DNA of 16,565 bases from Chloroflexota bacterium (GCA_021812735.1 JAKAMV010000116.1:1-16565), one strand, 5' to 3'; counted from the stretch's first letter, positions 1-6,892 are shown. Notes: generated from the sequence alone by a model not told the origin. Made by a program: numbers and translations.

Positions 1-592
1 TGGTGTGGTCGAGCAGCATCCGCACGGTGATCCGCCGGTCGAGCTTGAACTGCGGCAGCAGCGGGGCCACCGCCTGGTCGAGCCCGAGCCTCCCCTCCTC
101 CACCAGTTGCAGGACGACGGCCGCGGTGAAGGTCTTCGAGATGGACGCCAGGGCGAAGGCCGTGCCCGGGGTCATCGGATCGCCAGTCGCCACGTTGCGC
201 AGGCCCGACGCGCCGGTCCACGTCCGGCCGTCGTCCCAGATGATGGCCACCGACACGCCGGGGATCGACAGCTTGGCGCGCACCGCGTCGAGCGTCCGCT
301 GGAGGCGCTCGGCAATGAGCGCCGGCGAGGGCGACCCGCTGGGCCCGGGCGAGCCGGACGACGGGCCTGGTGAACCGGGCGCGCTCGGGCTCGTCGCCTG
401 CGATGCGCCGGGTGCGCCGGAACCCGCCGCCGCAGCCGCGCCACCGCCCGCAGTCGGCGGTCGCGTGGACGACGAGCTGCTCGCCAGGGGTCCCCAGGCC
501 AGCCCTGCGAGCACCACGAGAACGATGCCGGCGAAGGCGACCGCCAGGCCTCGGAACGCGCGGCCGCGTCCTCCTCGATCGTTCGGCATCAT
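1..592 (-). CDS. Serine hydrolase, beta-lactamase class C / PBP-like family (C-terminus cut by window edge)
   Basis: The reading frame is open from an ATG at 592 to the left edge, so 197 residues are visible and the C-terminal part is missing. Residues 13-34 form one hydrophobic segment, a signal peptide or signal anchor. A low-complexity Ala/Gly/Ser/Pro linker follows to about residue 90, so the enzyme is probably exported and tethered outside the membrane. The catalytic domain then starts with GVSVAI (112-117), the family's first strand. It contains the nucleophile motif SISK (Ser150, Lys153) inside ASISKTFTA, and ends near TVRMLLDHT, normally followed by SG. These are hallmarks of the Beta-lactamase (PF00144) fold, which includes esterases, DD-peptidases and class C beta-lactamases. 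The substrate cannot be told because the Tyr-x-Asn and KTG-type motifs lie outside the window. An in-frame ATG at 589 is the alternative start. It is divergent from the GreA-fusion gene. Confidence 0.85.
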   Translation of the reverse strand, partial: MMPNDRGGRGRAFRGLAVAFAGIVLVVLAGLAWGPLASSSSSTRPPTAGGGAAAAAGSGAPGASQATSPSAPGSPGPSSGSPGPSGSPSPALIAERLQRTLDAVRAKLSIPGVSVAIIWDDGRTWTGASGLRNVATGDPMTPGTAFALASISKTFTAAVVLQLVEEGRLGLDQAVAPLLPQFKLDRRITVRMLLDHT

Positions 593-598
593 GGTGAG

Positions 599-604
599 AC
601 GATA
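599..604 (-). promoter_or_regulatory. Candidate -10 element (TATCGT) of the serine hydrolase gene
   Basis: On the minus strand TATCGT fits the TANNNT consensus and ends 6 nt before the ATG at 592. No Shine-Dalgarno sequence lies between, so transcription could begin at or next to the start codon (leaderless). No convincing -35 element is visible. Short hexamers of this kind arise easily by chance. Confidence 0.3.
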
Positions 605-657
605 CGCCGAACGGGGCCGGAGGCCCTCCCCGCCCCGCACCGCCACCCTGGAGTCCC

Positions 658-1875
658 ATGCCTGACGATCGAAGCGCCGCCGCCCTCCTCCGCGCCGTCG
701 GCCTGCTGCCCGACGGACCCGCGCTGTGGGGCAGGCCGGTGCGCCACAGCGGCCCCGGCGTGTACCTCGTGGAACTCAAGGCGCCCGTGCCCACGCTCTC
801 GGTGGATCTCGCCGTGGTCGGCCACTGGATCGAGCACGTCCCCGACCTCCGCCTGGACGGCCGCCGACCGGGCGGCAAGGAGCTCCAGGCCCGCCTCGCC
901 CAGTTCTGGCTGCCCTCGCAGCCGGTGCTGTTCATCGGCTCCTCGAGCGGGTCCGTGGCCGGGCGCGTCAACGCCATCGCCAAGACCATCCCCGGCGATC
1001 GGCGCCCAGCCGGCTCCGGGCTCTGGCTGCACCTGCTGCGCACACCCGCCGACCTGCGGGTCTGGTGGGCCCCCACCGACGCTGCCGAGGAGTACGAGGA
1101 CGCGCTGCTGGACGCCTTCGCGTCGGGCGTCCCCGAGCATGAGCGCGCTGCGCTGCCCGACTCGTCGGCGGTCCTGCCGTGGGCCGTCTGGCGCTCCCCG
1201 TCCGGCGGCCGCCGGGACACGGGCATCGCCAACATGCTCCTGCCGGAGGTCAAGGCGCCGGAGCCGCCGCCGGTCACGCGCATCGTGACCCTGCCGACGG
1301 GCGAGGCAGACGGCGCGCGCGACGAGGCGAAGCGTGGCCGCCGCCCGGCTTCGGGTCGCGGCGCGGGCCGGATCGCCTCCGCGGCGGCCTACGCCGCCCA
1401 GGGGTCGCCGCGCAAGGCGGCGGAGCCCGCGTACGTCTCGCCCGAAGGCCTCGAGCGCCTCCAGGCCGAGCTCGCGTCGCTGGTCGCCCAGCGCCCGGAC
1501 GTGGTCAAGCGGATCGCCACGGCCCGCGAGCACGGGGACCTCAAGGAGAACGCCGAGTACCACGCCGCCCGCGAGGAGCAGGGATTCCTCGAGGGCAGGA
1601 TCAACGCCCTGCAGGCGAAGCTCAAGGTGGCGGTGGTGGTGGAGCCGACCGAGCGCGGAGCGACGGTCGAGCTGGGGTCGCACGTTCGGGTGGAGGTCGA
1701 TGACGAGGAGGAGCGGCTGACGATCGTCGGCGCGGCCGAGGCCAACATCGGGGAGGGCCGCGTGTCGTCCGCGTCGCCCGTGGGGGCAGCGCTCATGGGC
1801 CGGCGCGTGGGCGATCTGGTCGAGATCATCACCCCGGGCGGGAGGATCGCCTACAAGGTGCTCGCGGTCGACTAG
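658..1875 (+). CDS. greA: GIY-YIG-like domain fused to GreA transcription elongation factor
   Basis: This is a 405-residue protein in two parts. Residues 258-405 are a full GreA, the factor that enters the RNA polymerase secondary channel and stimulates cleavage of backtracked RNA. The coiled coil carries the tip sequence EHGDLKENAEYHAAREEQGF (291-310) with the essential acidic pair Asp294 and Glu297, followed by the GreA C-terminal beta domain. Residues 30-195 look like a GIY-YIG nuclease fold: GVY at 34-36, LFIGSS at 91-96, Arg103, a helix with Glu144/145/147, and a tail PWAVWRSPSGGRRDTGI as in one stand-alone GIY-YIG family recalled from actinobacteria. The Tyr of the second motif is Phe92, so nuclease activity is uncertain. 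A basic, disordered linker (about 205-255) joins the halves. Usual GreA is about 158 residues. GGAG at 650-653 supports the ATG at 658. Confidence 0.88.
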   Translation: MPDDRSAAALLRAVGLLPDGPALWGRPVRHSGPGVYLVELKAPVPTLSVDLAVVGHWIEHVPDLRLDGRRPGGKELQARLAQFWLPSQPVLFIGSSSGSVAGRVNAIAKTIPGDRRPAGSGLWLHLLRTPADLRVWWAPTDAAEEYEDALLDAFASGVPEHERAALPDSSAVLPWAVWRSPSGGRRDTGIANMLLPEVKAPEPPPVTRIVTLPTGEADGARDEAKRGRRPASGRGAGRIASAAAYAAQGSPRKAAEPAYVSPEGLERLQAELASLVAQRPDVVKRIATAREHGDLKENAEYHAAREEQGFLEGRINALQAKLKVAVVVEPTERGATVELGSHVRVEVDDEEERLTIVGAAEANIGEGRVSSASPVGAALMGRRVGDLVEIITPGGRIAYKVLAVD

Positions 1876-1882
1876 AACTAGA

Positions 1883-2725
1883 TCAGCGGGCGGCCCGGCG
1901 CGCGGCCCGCTCGGCCCGCCGCCGCTCCCTCGCAGCGCGGCGCTCAGCACGGCGCTGGTCGCGCCACGGGTCGCTGCGCCCGCCGTCGACCAGCGCGAGC
2001 ACGACCAGCAGCAGCCCCAGCCCGATGGCCGCGTACGGCAGCACCCGGTCCAGGTTCTCGATGCGGTGCCCGGAGATGCCGACCACGCCCTCGAAGAAGA
2101 TCCCGAAGCCCACGAACAGGCCCAGTCCCGTGACCGTGGCCCCCAGCCCGTCGCGGAGGAGGTCGCCGTCGCGGTGGACGGCGCCGTACGCCAGCATCGC
2201 GATGCCGGGGGCTGTCGGCGCCACGAGCGCCCAGGCATACGCCCACGTGGCGTACAGGCCGTACGCCGACTGGACCCAGAGGATCACTCCGATGACCGCG
2301 ATGACGGCGCCGGGCACGGCGAGGCCCAGCCCTCCCCGCGATGGGATGAACAGCGAGCCGACCAGCATCGCCAGGCCGGGGACGATCAGCCACAGGGGCC
2401 ACGCGTCAGGCCCCAGCTCGACGCGCCCCAGGCGCAGCGCCAGGAACAGCGCCCCGACGACGATCAGGATGATCCCGGCCACGAGTCCGGCCGGCCGGGG
2501 CTCGCGGTGCTCCGGCCACGGCGCTGCCGACGACCAGGCGGGCGGGGAGCCAGGGGGCGGGGCTGCGCCGTACGCGGGAGGCGGCGTAGCGCCAACGGGA
2601 GGCGGCACGGCGCCGGGGACAGGGCCACCAGCCACCGTCGTGTCGGCGGCGGGGGCCGGGGCCAGCGGGAGGCCGGCGCCCGGCGCGCCGGAGGCGCCGG
2701 GCTGCGCGGGATCGGGGTTCGTCAT
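1883..2725 (-). CDS. LiaF-like / DUF5668-type six-helix membrane protein
   Basis: This 280-residue protein has three parts. Residues 1-75 are Pro/Ala/Gly-rich and disordered. Six hydrophobic segments follow at about 79-98, 107-127, 132-152, 158-182, 193-215 and 228-247. The tail (249-280) is almost only Arg, Ala and Glu. The first helix pair, with GIILIVVGALFLALRLG and WPLWLIVPGLAML, resembles the transmembrane region shared by LiaI/LiaF and DUF5668 proteins, which in Firmicutes restrain the LiaS kinase. The ATG at 2725 overlaps the TGA of the sensor kinase (ATGA), so the two are translationally coupled and probably work together. The extracellular C-terminal domain of true LiaF is absent, so a LiaF-like role is an inference. 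The Arg-rich tail may bind lipid head groups or nucleic acid. Confidence 0.75.
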   Translation of the reverse strand: MTNPDPAQPGASGAPGAGLPLAPAPAADTTVAGGPVPGAVPPPVGATPPPAYGAAPPPGSPPAWSSAAPWPEHREPRPAGLVAGIILIVVGALFLALRLGRVELGPDAWPLWLIVPGLAMLVGSLFIPSRGGLGLAVPGAVIAVIGVILWVQSAYGLYATWAYAWALVAPTAPGIAMLAYGAVHRDGDLLRDGLGATVTGLGLFVGFGIFFEGVVGISGHRIENLDRVLPYAAIGLGLLLVVLALVDGGRSDPWRDQRRAERRAARERRRAERAARRAAR

Positions 2726-5700
2726 CGTGGTCGTGCCGCTCCAGCGAGGCTACCCGGGCCGACGGACCGGCTCGTGTCGCGCGGGTCGGCCTCGGGGACG
2801 ACGGCATCCACCGCAGTTCCCCGGCCGGGGGCCGACGTGACGGCGAACTGCCCGCCGAGGCGCTCAGCGCGAGCCCGCATCCCCGCCAGCCCCAGATGCC
2901 CCCCGGGCACGGACCGCGGATCGAACCCGTGGCCGTCATCCTCAACCCGCACGCGGACGCCGTCCACATGGCGAACGATCTCGACCCGTGCCTGGCGTGC
3001 CCCCGCGTGCTTCACGATGTTGTGCAGCGCCTCCTGGGCGATACGGTAGAGGGCGTCCTCGATCTCGGGCGAGGGCCGTCGGTCACCGAGGTCCCCGTCC
3101 ACCACGATCGGCAGGCCGATCCGGCCCGACAGCCCGGCAGCATGGGTGCGCAGCGCCCCAACCAGGCCCTGCTCCTCGAGGCTGCCCGGCCGGAGCTCGA
3201 AGATCAGCGCTCGCATCTCGGCCAGGGCGTCCCGCTGGAGCTCACGCAGCTCGGCCAGCTTGCCCGGGACCCGGGCCGCGTCGCGCGCCATCAGGAGCTC
3301 GATGCTGCGCGACTGGAGCGTCATCGAGAACAGCGTCTGGGTGACGGAGTCGTGCAGCTCCCTGGCGAGGTGCGCCCGCTCCTCCGACGCCGCCAGCTCC
3401 GCGGCCTGGCGCCGCAGGTCGGCCTCGAGGCGGTCCAGCTCCCCGATGTCCCGGGCGGCCCCGTGGGCGCCCGCGAACGCGCCGTCGGCGAGCATCCCGA
3501 TCGCGGTCACCTCGACCAGCCGCTCGGCCCCGTCCTCGCCGAGCACGCTGAACCTGGCGCGGTGCGGCTCGGTGGGGTGACGGCGGAGCCACATGAAGCG
3601 GGCGGTCGCCGCCTTGCGGCCTGTCGGCGGGGCGAGGTCCGCGAACGTGCGGCCGATGACGTCCTGCGGATTCCGGCCGATGACCGGCATGGCGCGGTCC
3701 GAGACGAAGGTGAGGCGGCCGCTGGCGTCCGTCATCCAGACCAGGTCGGGCGACGACTCCACGAGGTAGCGATATCGCGCCTCCGAGCTGCGCAGCTCGC
3801 GCTCGAGGCGCTCCTGGTCGCTGATGTCGCGGGCCGAGCCGTGGACGCCCGCGAACATGCCGTCGCGGATGACGGCGGCGGCGGCCACCTCGACGGCCTT
3901 CGTCTCGCCCGACTTGGTCCGCAGCTCGAAGCGCGTCACCAGCGACCGCCCCGGATTGTCCGCGAGCGCCCGGAACCGCAGACCCGCTGCCGGACCGCCG
4001 TCGGGACCGATCACGAAGTCCCGGAAGTGGCGGCCGACCACCTCGGCCGGAGCCCAGCCGAGCACTCGCTCGGCCGATTCGGACATGAAGGTGAATGCGC
4101 CGTCGACATCGCAGGTGAACACCAGATCGGGCAGGCTCTCGACCAGGCTCCGGTAGCGCTCCTCGGACTCCTCGAGGCGGCCCATCAGGTCGGCCCCGGC
4201 CAGGGCGAGGGCGGCGTGGTCCGCGAGCGAGGCGAGCAGGCTCGTCTGCTCCGCCCCGTACGCCCCCGGCAGCGGCGACAGCACCGCCAGCACGCCGAAC
4301 ACCTCGCGCTCGCCGAGCAGCGGGGCGATCGCGTGGCTGCGGATGGCGCCCTGACCGTCGCCCACCACCGTCCGCCGCTCGCCGATGGCAGTCCATGCCG
4401 CGTCGTCGCCGACCGCCTCGCGCCAGGCCGCAAGGTGGGTCGCGCTGACGCCGATCGACCGCTCGCGCGCGCCGCTGCGGGGCGCGGGGCGGCGGAGCCG
4501 GATCATCGCGCCCGCCGGCCCGAGCAGGCGCGCCGCCTCGGCGGCGACATCGTCGAGCACGTCCGCGGGGTCGGGCGACGTCATCGATCGCCGCGCCAGG
4601 TCACGCAGGACCCGCTCCTCGGCGGCCCGCCGCTCCAGCGCCTCCCGACTGCGTCCCAGCTCGTCGATCAGCCGCGCCCGGACGAGCGCCACGGCCGCCT
4701 GGCCGGCGATGGTCTGGAGCACGGCCACGTCGTCCTCGTCGAACGCCGCGAGCCGCAGCGACCAGACGGTCAGGGCCCCGATCGGCCCGTCGTCGCCGAA
4801 CAGCGGGACGGCCAGCACAGCCCGGATGCCCATCGCCCGGACGAACTCGTCGGGGCTCGCCCGGTGGACGAACGACGCATCCTCGAGGTAGTCCGGCGTC
4901 ATGGCCGGCGCCCTGGTGCGCACGGCCTGCCCGGACACCCCCACCTCGACGCTGTCGTCGGGGTCGTCCGGCCAGTGGCCGCCGAGCTCGGTCTCGCGGT
5001 CCGTGGCGTAGACCCCGAGCAGCGCCTTGCCTTCCGGGTCGAGGATGTCGACGCGGCCGCCGTCGCCGCCGGTCAGCCGGGCGGCCTCCTTGACCACCGA
5101 GCCCACCACGGCCTGCACGTCGCCCTCAGCGGAGATCCGCGTGCCGAGCTCGCGCAGCGCGCGCTCCAGATCGGCCTGGCGCTTGGTGAGGACGCGCGCG
5201 CGGTCGAGCTCCCCGATGAGTCGGGCATTGGCGATCGCCAGCGCGGCGTGGTCGGCCAGCGCCCGGACCAGCGCCACCTGCTGGGCGCTGAAGGCGTCGG
5301 GCCGTCGGTCGTACACGCCCAGCGCGCCGAACACCGCGCCGCCCGCCAGCAGCGGCGCGACCACGAATGACTGGAGGCCGGCCTCGCGGGCGAATGCGTC
5401 GGTCAGCTCGGTGTGTGCGAACCGCCCGTCGGCGAGGTAGTCGCCGGTCACCTCGATGGCGCGGTCGGCCACCGCCTTGCCGAACATCCCCTGCCCCACG
5501 CGCAGCCGGATCCGGTGCAGCCAGTGGTCCTGGGCCAGCCGGACCGCACTCGCCTCCGCCGCGAACCGCAGCTCGACGCGGCTGTCGTCGAGCAGGTAGA
5601 CCAGGGCGCCGTCGGCCTCCAGCAGGCGGACCGCCTCGAGCGTCGGGGCGCGCAGGATCAGCTCCGTCCGCGGCTCGGCGCCGGACGCCGGGGAGGAGCC

Positions 5701-5730
5701 GCTGAGCAGGGCCACGTCGAGCGGGTGCAC
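2722..5730 (-). CDS. Soluble multi-GAF/PAS sensor histidine kinase (HisKA_3, NarL/LiaS type)
   Basis: This 1002-residue kinase has no transmembrane helix. Its domains in order are GAF1 (about 22-172), GAF2 (190-352), GAF3 (372-515), PAS1 (522-640), PAS2 (650-768), the HisKA_3 dimerisation domain (about 780-850) and HATPase_c (890-980). The phosphoacceptor is His793 in LARELHDSVTQTL. The ATP site shows the N box EALHNIVKHAGA (Asn904), the G1 box DDGHGFD (931-937) and G2 HLGLAGMRARAE. HisKA_3 kinases normally phosphorylate LuxR/NarL-type response regulators, but none is in this window. The GAF domains lack an obvious haem or chromophore signature and may sense small ligands or redox state. The start is the GTG at 5730, with no Shine-Dalgarno but a promoter-like pair just upstream. 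The LiaF-like gene downstream overlaps its stop codon. Confidence 0.92.
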   Translation of the reverse strand: MHPLDVALLSGSSPASGAEPRTELILRAPTLEAVRLLEADGALVYLLDDSRVELRFAAEASAVRLAQDHWLHRIRLRVGQGMFGKAVADRAIEVTGDYLADGRFAHTELTDAFAREAGLQSFVVAPLLAGGAVFGALGVYDRRPDAFSAQQVALVRALADHAALAIANARLIGELDRARVLTKRQADLERALRELGTRISAEGDVQAVVGSVVKEAARLTGGDGGRVDILDPEGKALLGVYATDRETELGGHWPDDPDDSVEVGVSGQAVRTRAPAMTPDYLEDASFVHRASPDEFVRAMGIRAVLAVPLFGDDGPIGALTVWSLRLAAFDEDDVAVLQTIAGQAAVALVRARLIDELGRSREALERRAAEERVLRDLARRSMTSPDPADVLDDVAAEAARLLGPAGAMIRLRRPAPRSGARERSIGVSATHLAAWREAVGDDAAWTAIGERRTVVGDGQGAIRSHAIAPLLGEREVFGVLAVLSPLPGAYGAEQTSLLASLADHAALALAGADLMGRLEESEERYRSLVESLPDLVFTCDVDGAFTFMSESAERVLGWAPAEVVGRHFRDFVIGPDGGPAAGLRFRALADNPGRSLVTRFELRTKSGETKAVEVAAAAVIRDGMFAGVHGSARDISDQERLERELRSSEARYRYLVESSPDLVWMTDASGRLTFVSDRAMPVIGRNPQDVIGRTFADLAPPTGRKAATARFMWLRRHPTEPHRARFSVLGEDGAERLVEVTAIGMLADGAFAGAHGAARDIGELDRLEADLRRQAAELAASEERAHLARELHDSVTQTLFSMTLQSRSIELLMARDAARVPGKLAELRELQRDALAEMRALIFELRPGSLEEQGLVGALRTHAAGLSGRIGLPIVVDGDLGDRRPSPEIEDALYRIAQEALHNIVKHAGARQARVEIVRHVDGVRVRVEDDGHGFDPRSVPGGHLGLAGMRARAERLGGQFAVTSAPGRGTAVDAVVPEADPRDTSRSVGPGSLAGAARPR

Positions 5731-5736
5731 GCCCGG

Positions 5737-5765
5737 AGTCTAGAGGTCAGCGGGGCACGGGTCAC
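5737..5765 (-). promoter_or_regulatory. Predicted promoter of the sensor kinase gene
   Basis: On the minus strand GTGACC (5760-5765, four of six matches to TTGACA) is followed by a 17-bp spacer and TAGACT (5737-5742, four of six matches to TATAAT). Only 6 nt separate the -10 hexamer from the GTG start at 5730. No ribosome binding site fits in that space, which suggests a leaderless mRNA. This is the best sigma70-type match seen in the window. Confidence 0.42.
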
Positions 5766-5823
5766 CCATCTCGCACAGGCAATCGTGGTGGCGGTCCGCG
5801 CCAGGACTTGCCCGGGGGCGACG

Positions 5824-5969
5824 ATGCTGGCGATACGCGGCCTGAGCAAGCGCTACGGTCCCGTCACGGCGCTCGACGGTGCCTCCCTGAGCGTGTTGTC
5901 TTCAGCGGGGCCGTCCTCGCGAGCGGCGGTCGGATGAAGCTCCGCGACGCTTGGCGCGCCCGTCGCTGA
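5824..5969 (+). pseudogene. Remnant of an ABC transporter ATPase (and possibly permease) gene
   Basis: From the ATG at 5824 the translation reads MLAIRGLSKRYGPVTALDGA followed by SLSV, the standard first two strands and A-loop Tyr of an ABC ATPase. Similarity then stops before the Walker A motif, and the frame closes at TGA 5935-5937 after a few unrelated residues. No Walker A, signature or Walker B follows in any frame. The TGA overlaps an ATG at 5934 (ATGA) that opens an 11-codon peptide, MKLRDAWRARR, ending at 5969. It resembles the N-terminus of many ABC permeases and repeats the ATPase-permease overlap typical of such pairs. The likely history is two genes collapsed by internal deletions. 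The ATPase part is fairly clear; the permease part is speculative. Confidence 0.5.
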
Positions 5970-5980
5970 CGCCGGTCAGC
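5965..5980 (-). terminator. Small hairpin just after the tag stop codon
   Basis: GCTGAC, a 4-nt loop GCCG, and GTCAGC form a perfect 6-bp stem that begins 3 nt beyond the stop codon of the glycosylase gene on the minus strand. No T tract follows, so it is at most a weak or factor-assisted terminator. It also lies at the end of the ABC remnant. Confidence 0.25.
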
Positions 5981-5982
5981 TG

Positions 5983-6570
5983 CTAGCCCGCGCGCTGGAC
6001 CTCCGCCCAGCGGAAGCAGGCCACCTCGTGGTCGTTGACCAGGCCCGCGGACTGCATCAGCGCATAGCAGATGGTGGGCCCCACGAACCGGAAGCCGCGA
6101 CGGCGGAGATCACGGCTCATCGCCCGTGAGACCTCGCTCTCCGACGGGACGGCGTCCAGCGACTCGAACCGGTTGACCACGGGATGCCCGCCCACGAACG
6201 ACCACAGGTGGTCCGCCAGCGTCGTCCCCGCCTGGTACAGCTCCAGCACCGCCCGCGCATTGCCGATCGCGGCCGCCACCTTGGCCCGGTTGCGCACGAT
6301 GCCCGGGTCGGCGAGGAGCCGGGTGAGGTCGGCCTGCCCGAACACGGCTACGGCCGCCGGGTCGAACGCCGCGAACGCGCGACGGTAGCCGTCGCGCTTG
6401 TGCAGGACGGTTGACCACGAAAGGCCCGCCTGGGCGCCCTCGAGGACGAGCAGCTCGAACAGGCGGCGCTCGTCGCGCACCGGCACGCCCCACTCTCGGT
6501 CATGGTAGGCGCGGTAGGCCGGGTCGGGCTGGTTGCCCCACGCGCAGCGGTGGAGGGCGGTCTCGGTCAC
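5983..6570 (-). CDS. tag: DNA-3-methyladenine glycosylase I
   Basis: The product excises 3-methyladenine from alkylated DNA, the first step of base excision repair. The 195-residue protein aligns along its length with E. coli Tag (187 residues). The structural zinc ligands are all present: Cys9 (RCAW), His23 (AYHDREWG), His181 (VNDHE) and Cys185. So are the base-recognition Glu44 in LEGAQAGLSW and the conserved VGPTICYALMQSAGLVNDH region. The start chosen is the GTG at 6570, because homology begins at LHRCAWGNQ. The open frame continues to an ATG at 6753, but those 61 extra residues are Arg/Pro/Ala-rich, pass through the hairpin-repeat gap and match nothing in the family. A -10-like TACCCT lies 7 nt upstream of the GTG and no Shine-Dalgarno is visible. 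It appears monocistronic. Confidence 0.95.
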   Translation of the reverse strand: MTETALHRCAWGNQPDPAYRAYHDREWGVPVRDERRLFELLVLEGAQAGLSWSTVLHKRDGYRRAFAAFDPAAVAVFGQADLTRLLADPGIVRNRAKVAAAIGNARAVLELYQAGTTLADHLWSFVGGHPVVNRFESLDAVPSESEVSRAMSRDLRRRGFRFVGPTICYALMQSAGLVNDHEVACFRWAEVQRAG

Positions 6571-6577
6571 TCGGAGA

Positions 6578-6583
6578 AGGGTA
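6578..6583 (-). promoter_or_regulatory. Candidate -10 element (TACCCT) of tag
   Basis: On the minus strand TACCCT fits TANNNT and lies 7 nt before the GTG start at 6570, again leaving no room for a ribosome binding site. No -35 match is seen. The same hexamer occurs upstream of katG, where a normal leader follows. Confidence 0.25.
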
Positions 6584-6612
6584 GCGGGGGCGGGGCGGGC
6601 GCGCGGCCGCTC

Positions 6613-6808
6613 GCGGGTGTGCCGTCCTGCGGGTGTGCGTTGCTCGTGCCCGTGGGACGTGCCCGCGCAGCGGGCACTGCGTTGCACGTGCCCGCCCGGC
6701 GGGCAGTCCAGCGCGCCGCGTCGGCCGGATTCGTGGCCCGAGGCCCGGTCCACGCGTCAAGCTGACCACCCAGCGGGCATCTGCGCCGCAACGCCCGCCC
6801 AGCGGGCA
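6613..6808. repeat. Array of GC-rich hairpin repeats filling the tag-exporter gap
   Basis: This covers most of the 322-bp gene-free stretch 6571-6892. Three perfect inverted repeats with 3-nt loops are visible: GTGCCCGC/GCGGGCAC (6659-6677, 8-bp stem), TGCCCGC/GCGGGCA (6689-6705, 7 bp) and GCCCGC/GCGGGC (6793-6807, 6 bp). The arm GCGGGCA occurs at 6670, 6699, 6773 and 6802, that is, as two pairs each spaced 29 nt, 103 nt apart. The spacer between the paired arms is also similar in both modules (CTGCG, GCA, GCCCGCCC). Direct repeats GCGGGTGTGC (6613 and 6629) and TGCGTTGCNCGTGCCCG (6636 and 6678) lie at the left. It resembles REP/BIME-type intergenic elements. It follows the exporter operon's stop and precedes tag, so it could terminate or stabilise the exporter transcript. 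Confidence 0.65.
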
Positions 6809-6892
6809 GAGCTCGAGCCGCCAGCCGCCACGGCGGCTGTTGTGAGGCCCGATCCAAGGAGGCCCTCGGTGCCCTCGGGCATCACGCCCCGT

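Noticed and set aside
589..2238. Long minus-strand open frame of 549 codons opposite the GreA-fusion gene
   Set aside because: It is antisense to a gene with clear family motifs, has Arg/Gly/Ala-rich composition without any recognisable domain, and arises from the high GC content.
2896..5370. Plus-strand open frame of 824 codons opposite the sensor kinase
   Set aside because: The opposite strand encodes an unmistakable GAF/PAS/histidine kinase. The antisense product is rich in Arg, Pro, His and Gln and shows no motif.
6571..6753. N-terminal extension of Tag to an upstream ATG
   Set aside because: The extra 61 residues are low-complexity, lie across the hairpin repeats and are absent from the Tag family, which starts near the zinc-ligand Cys.
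6613..6808. CRISPR array
   Set aside because: The repeats are short, inverted and irregularly placed, with no constant repeat-spacer pattern and no cas gene nearby.
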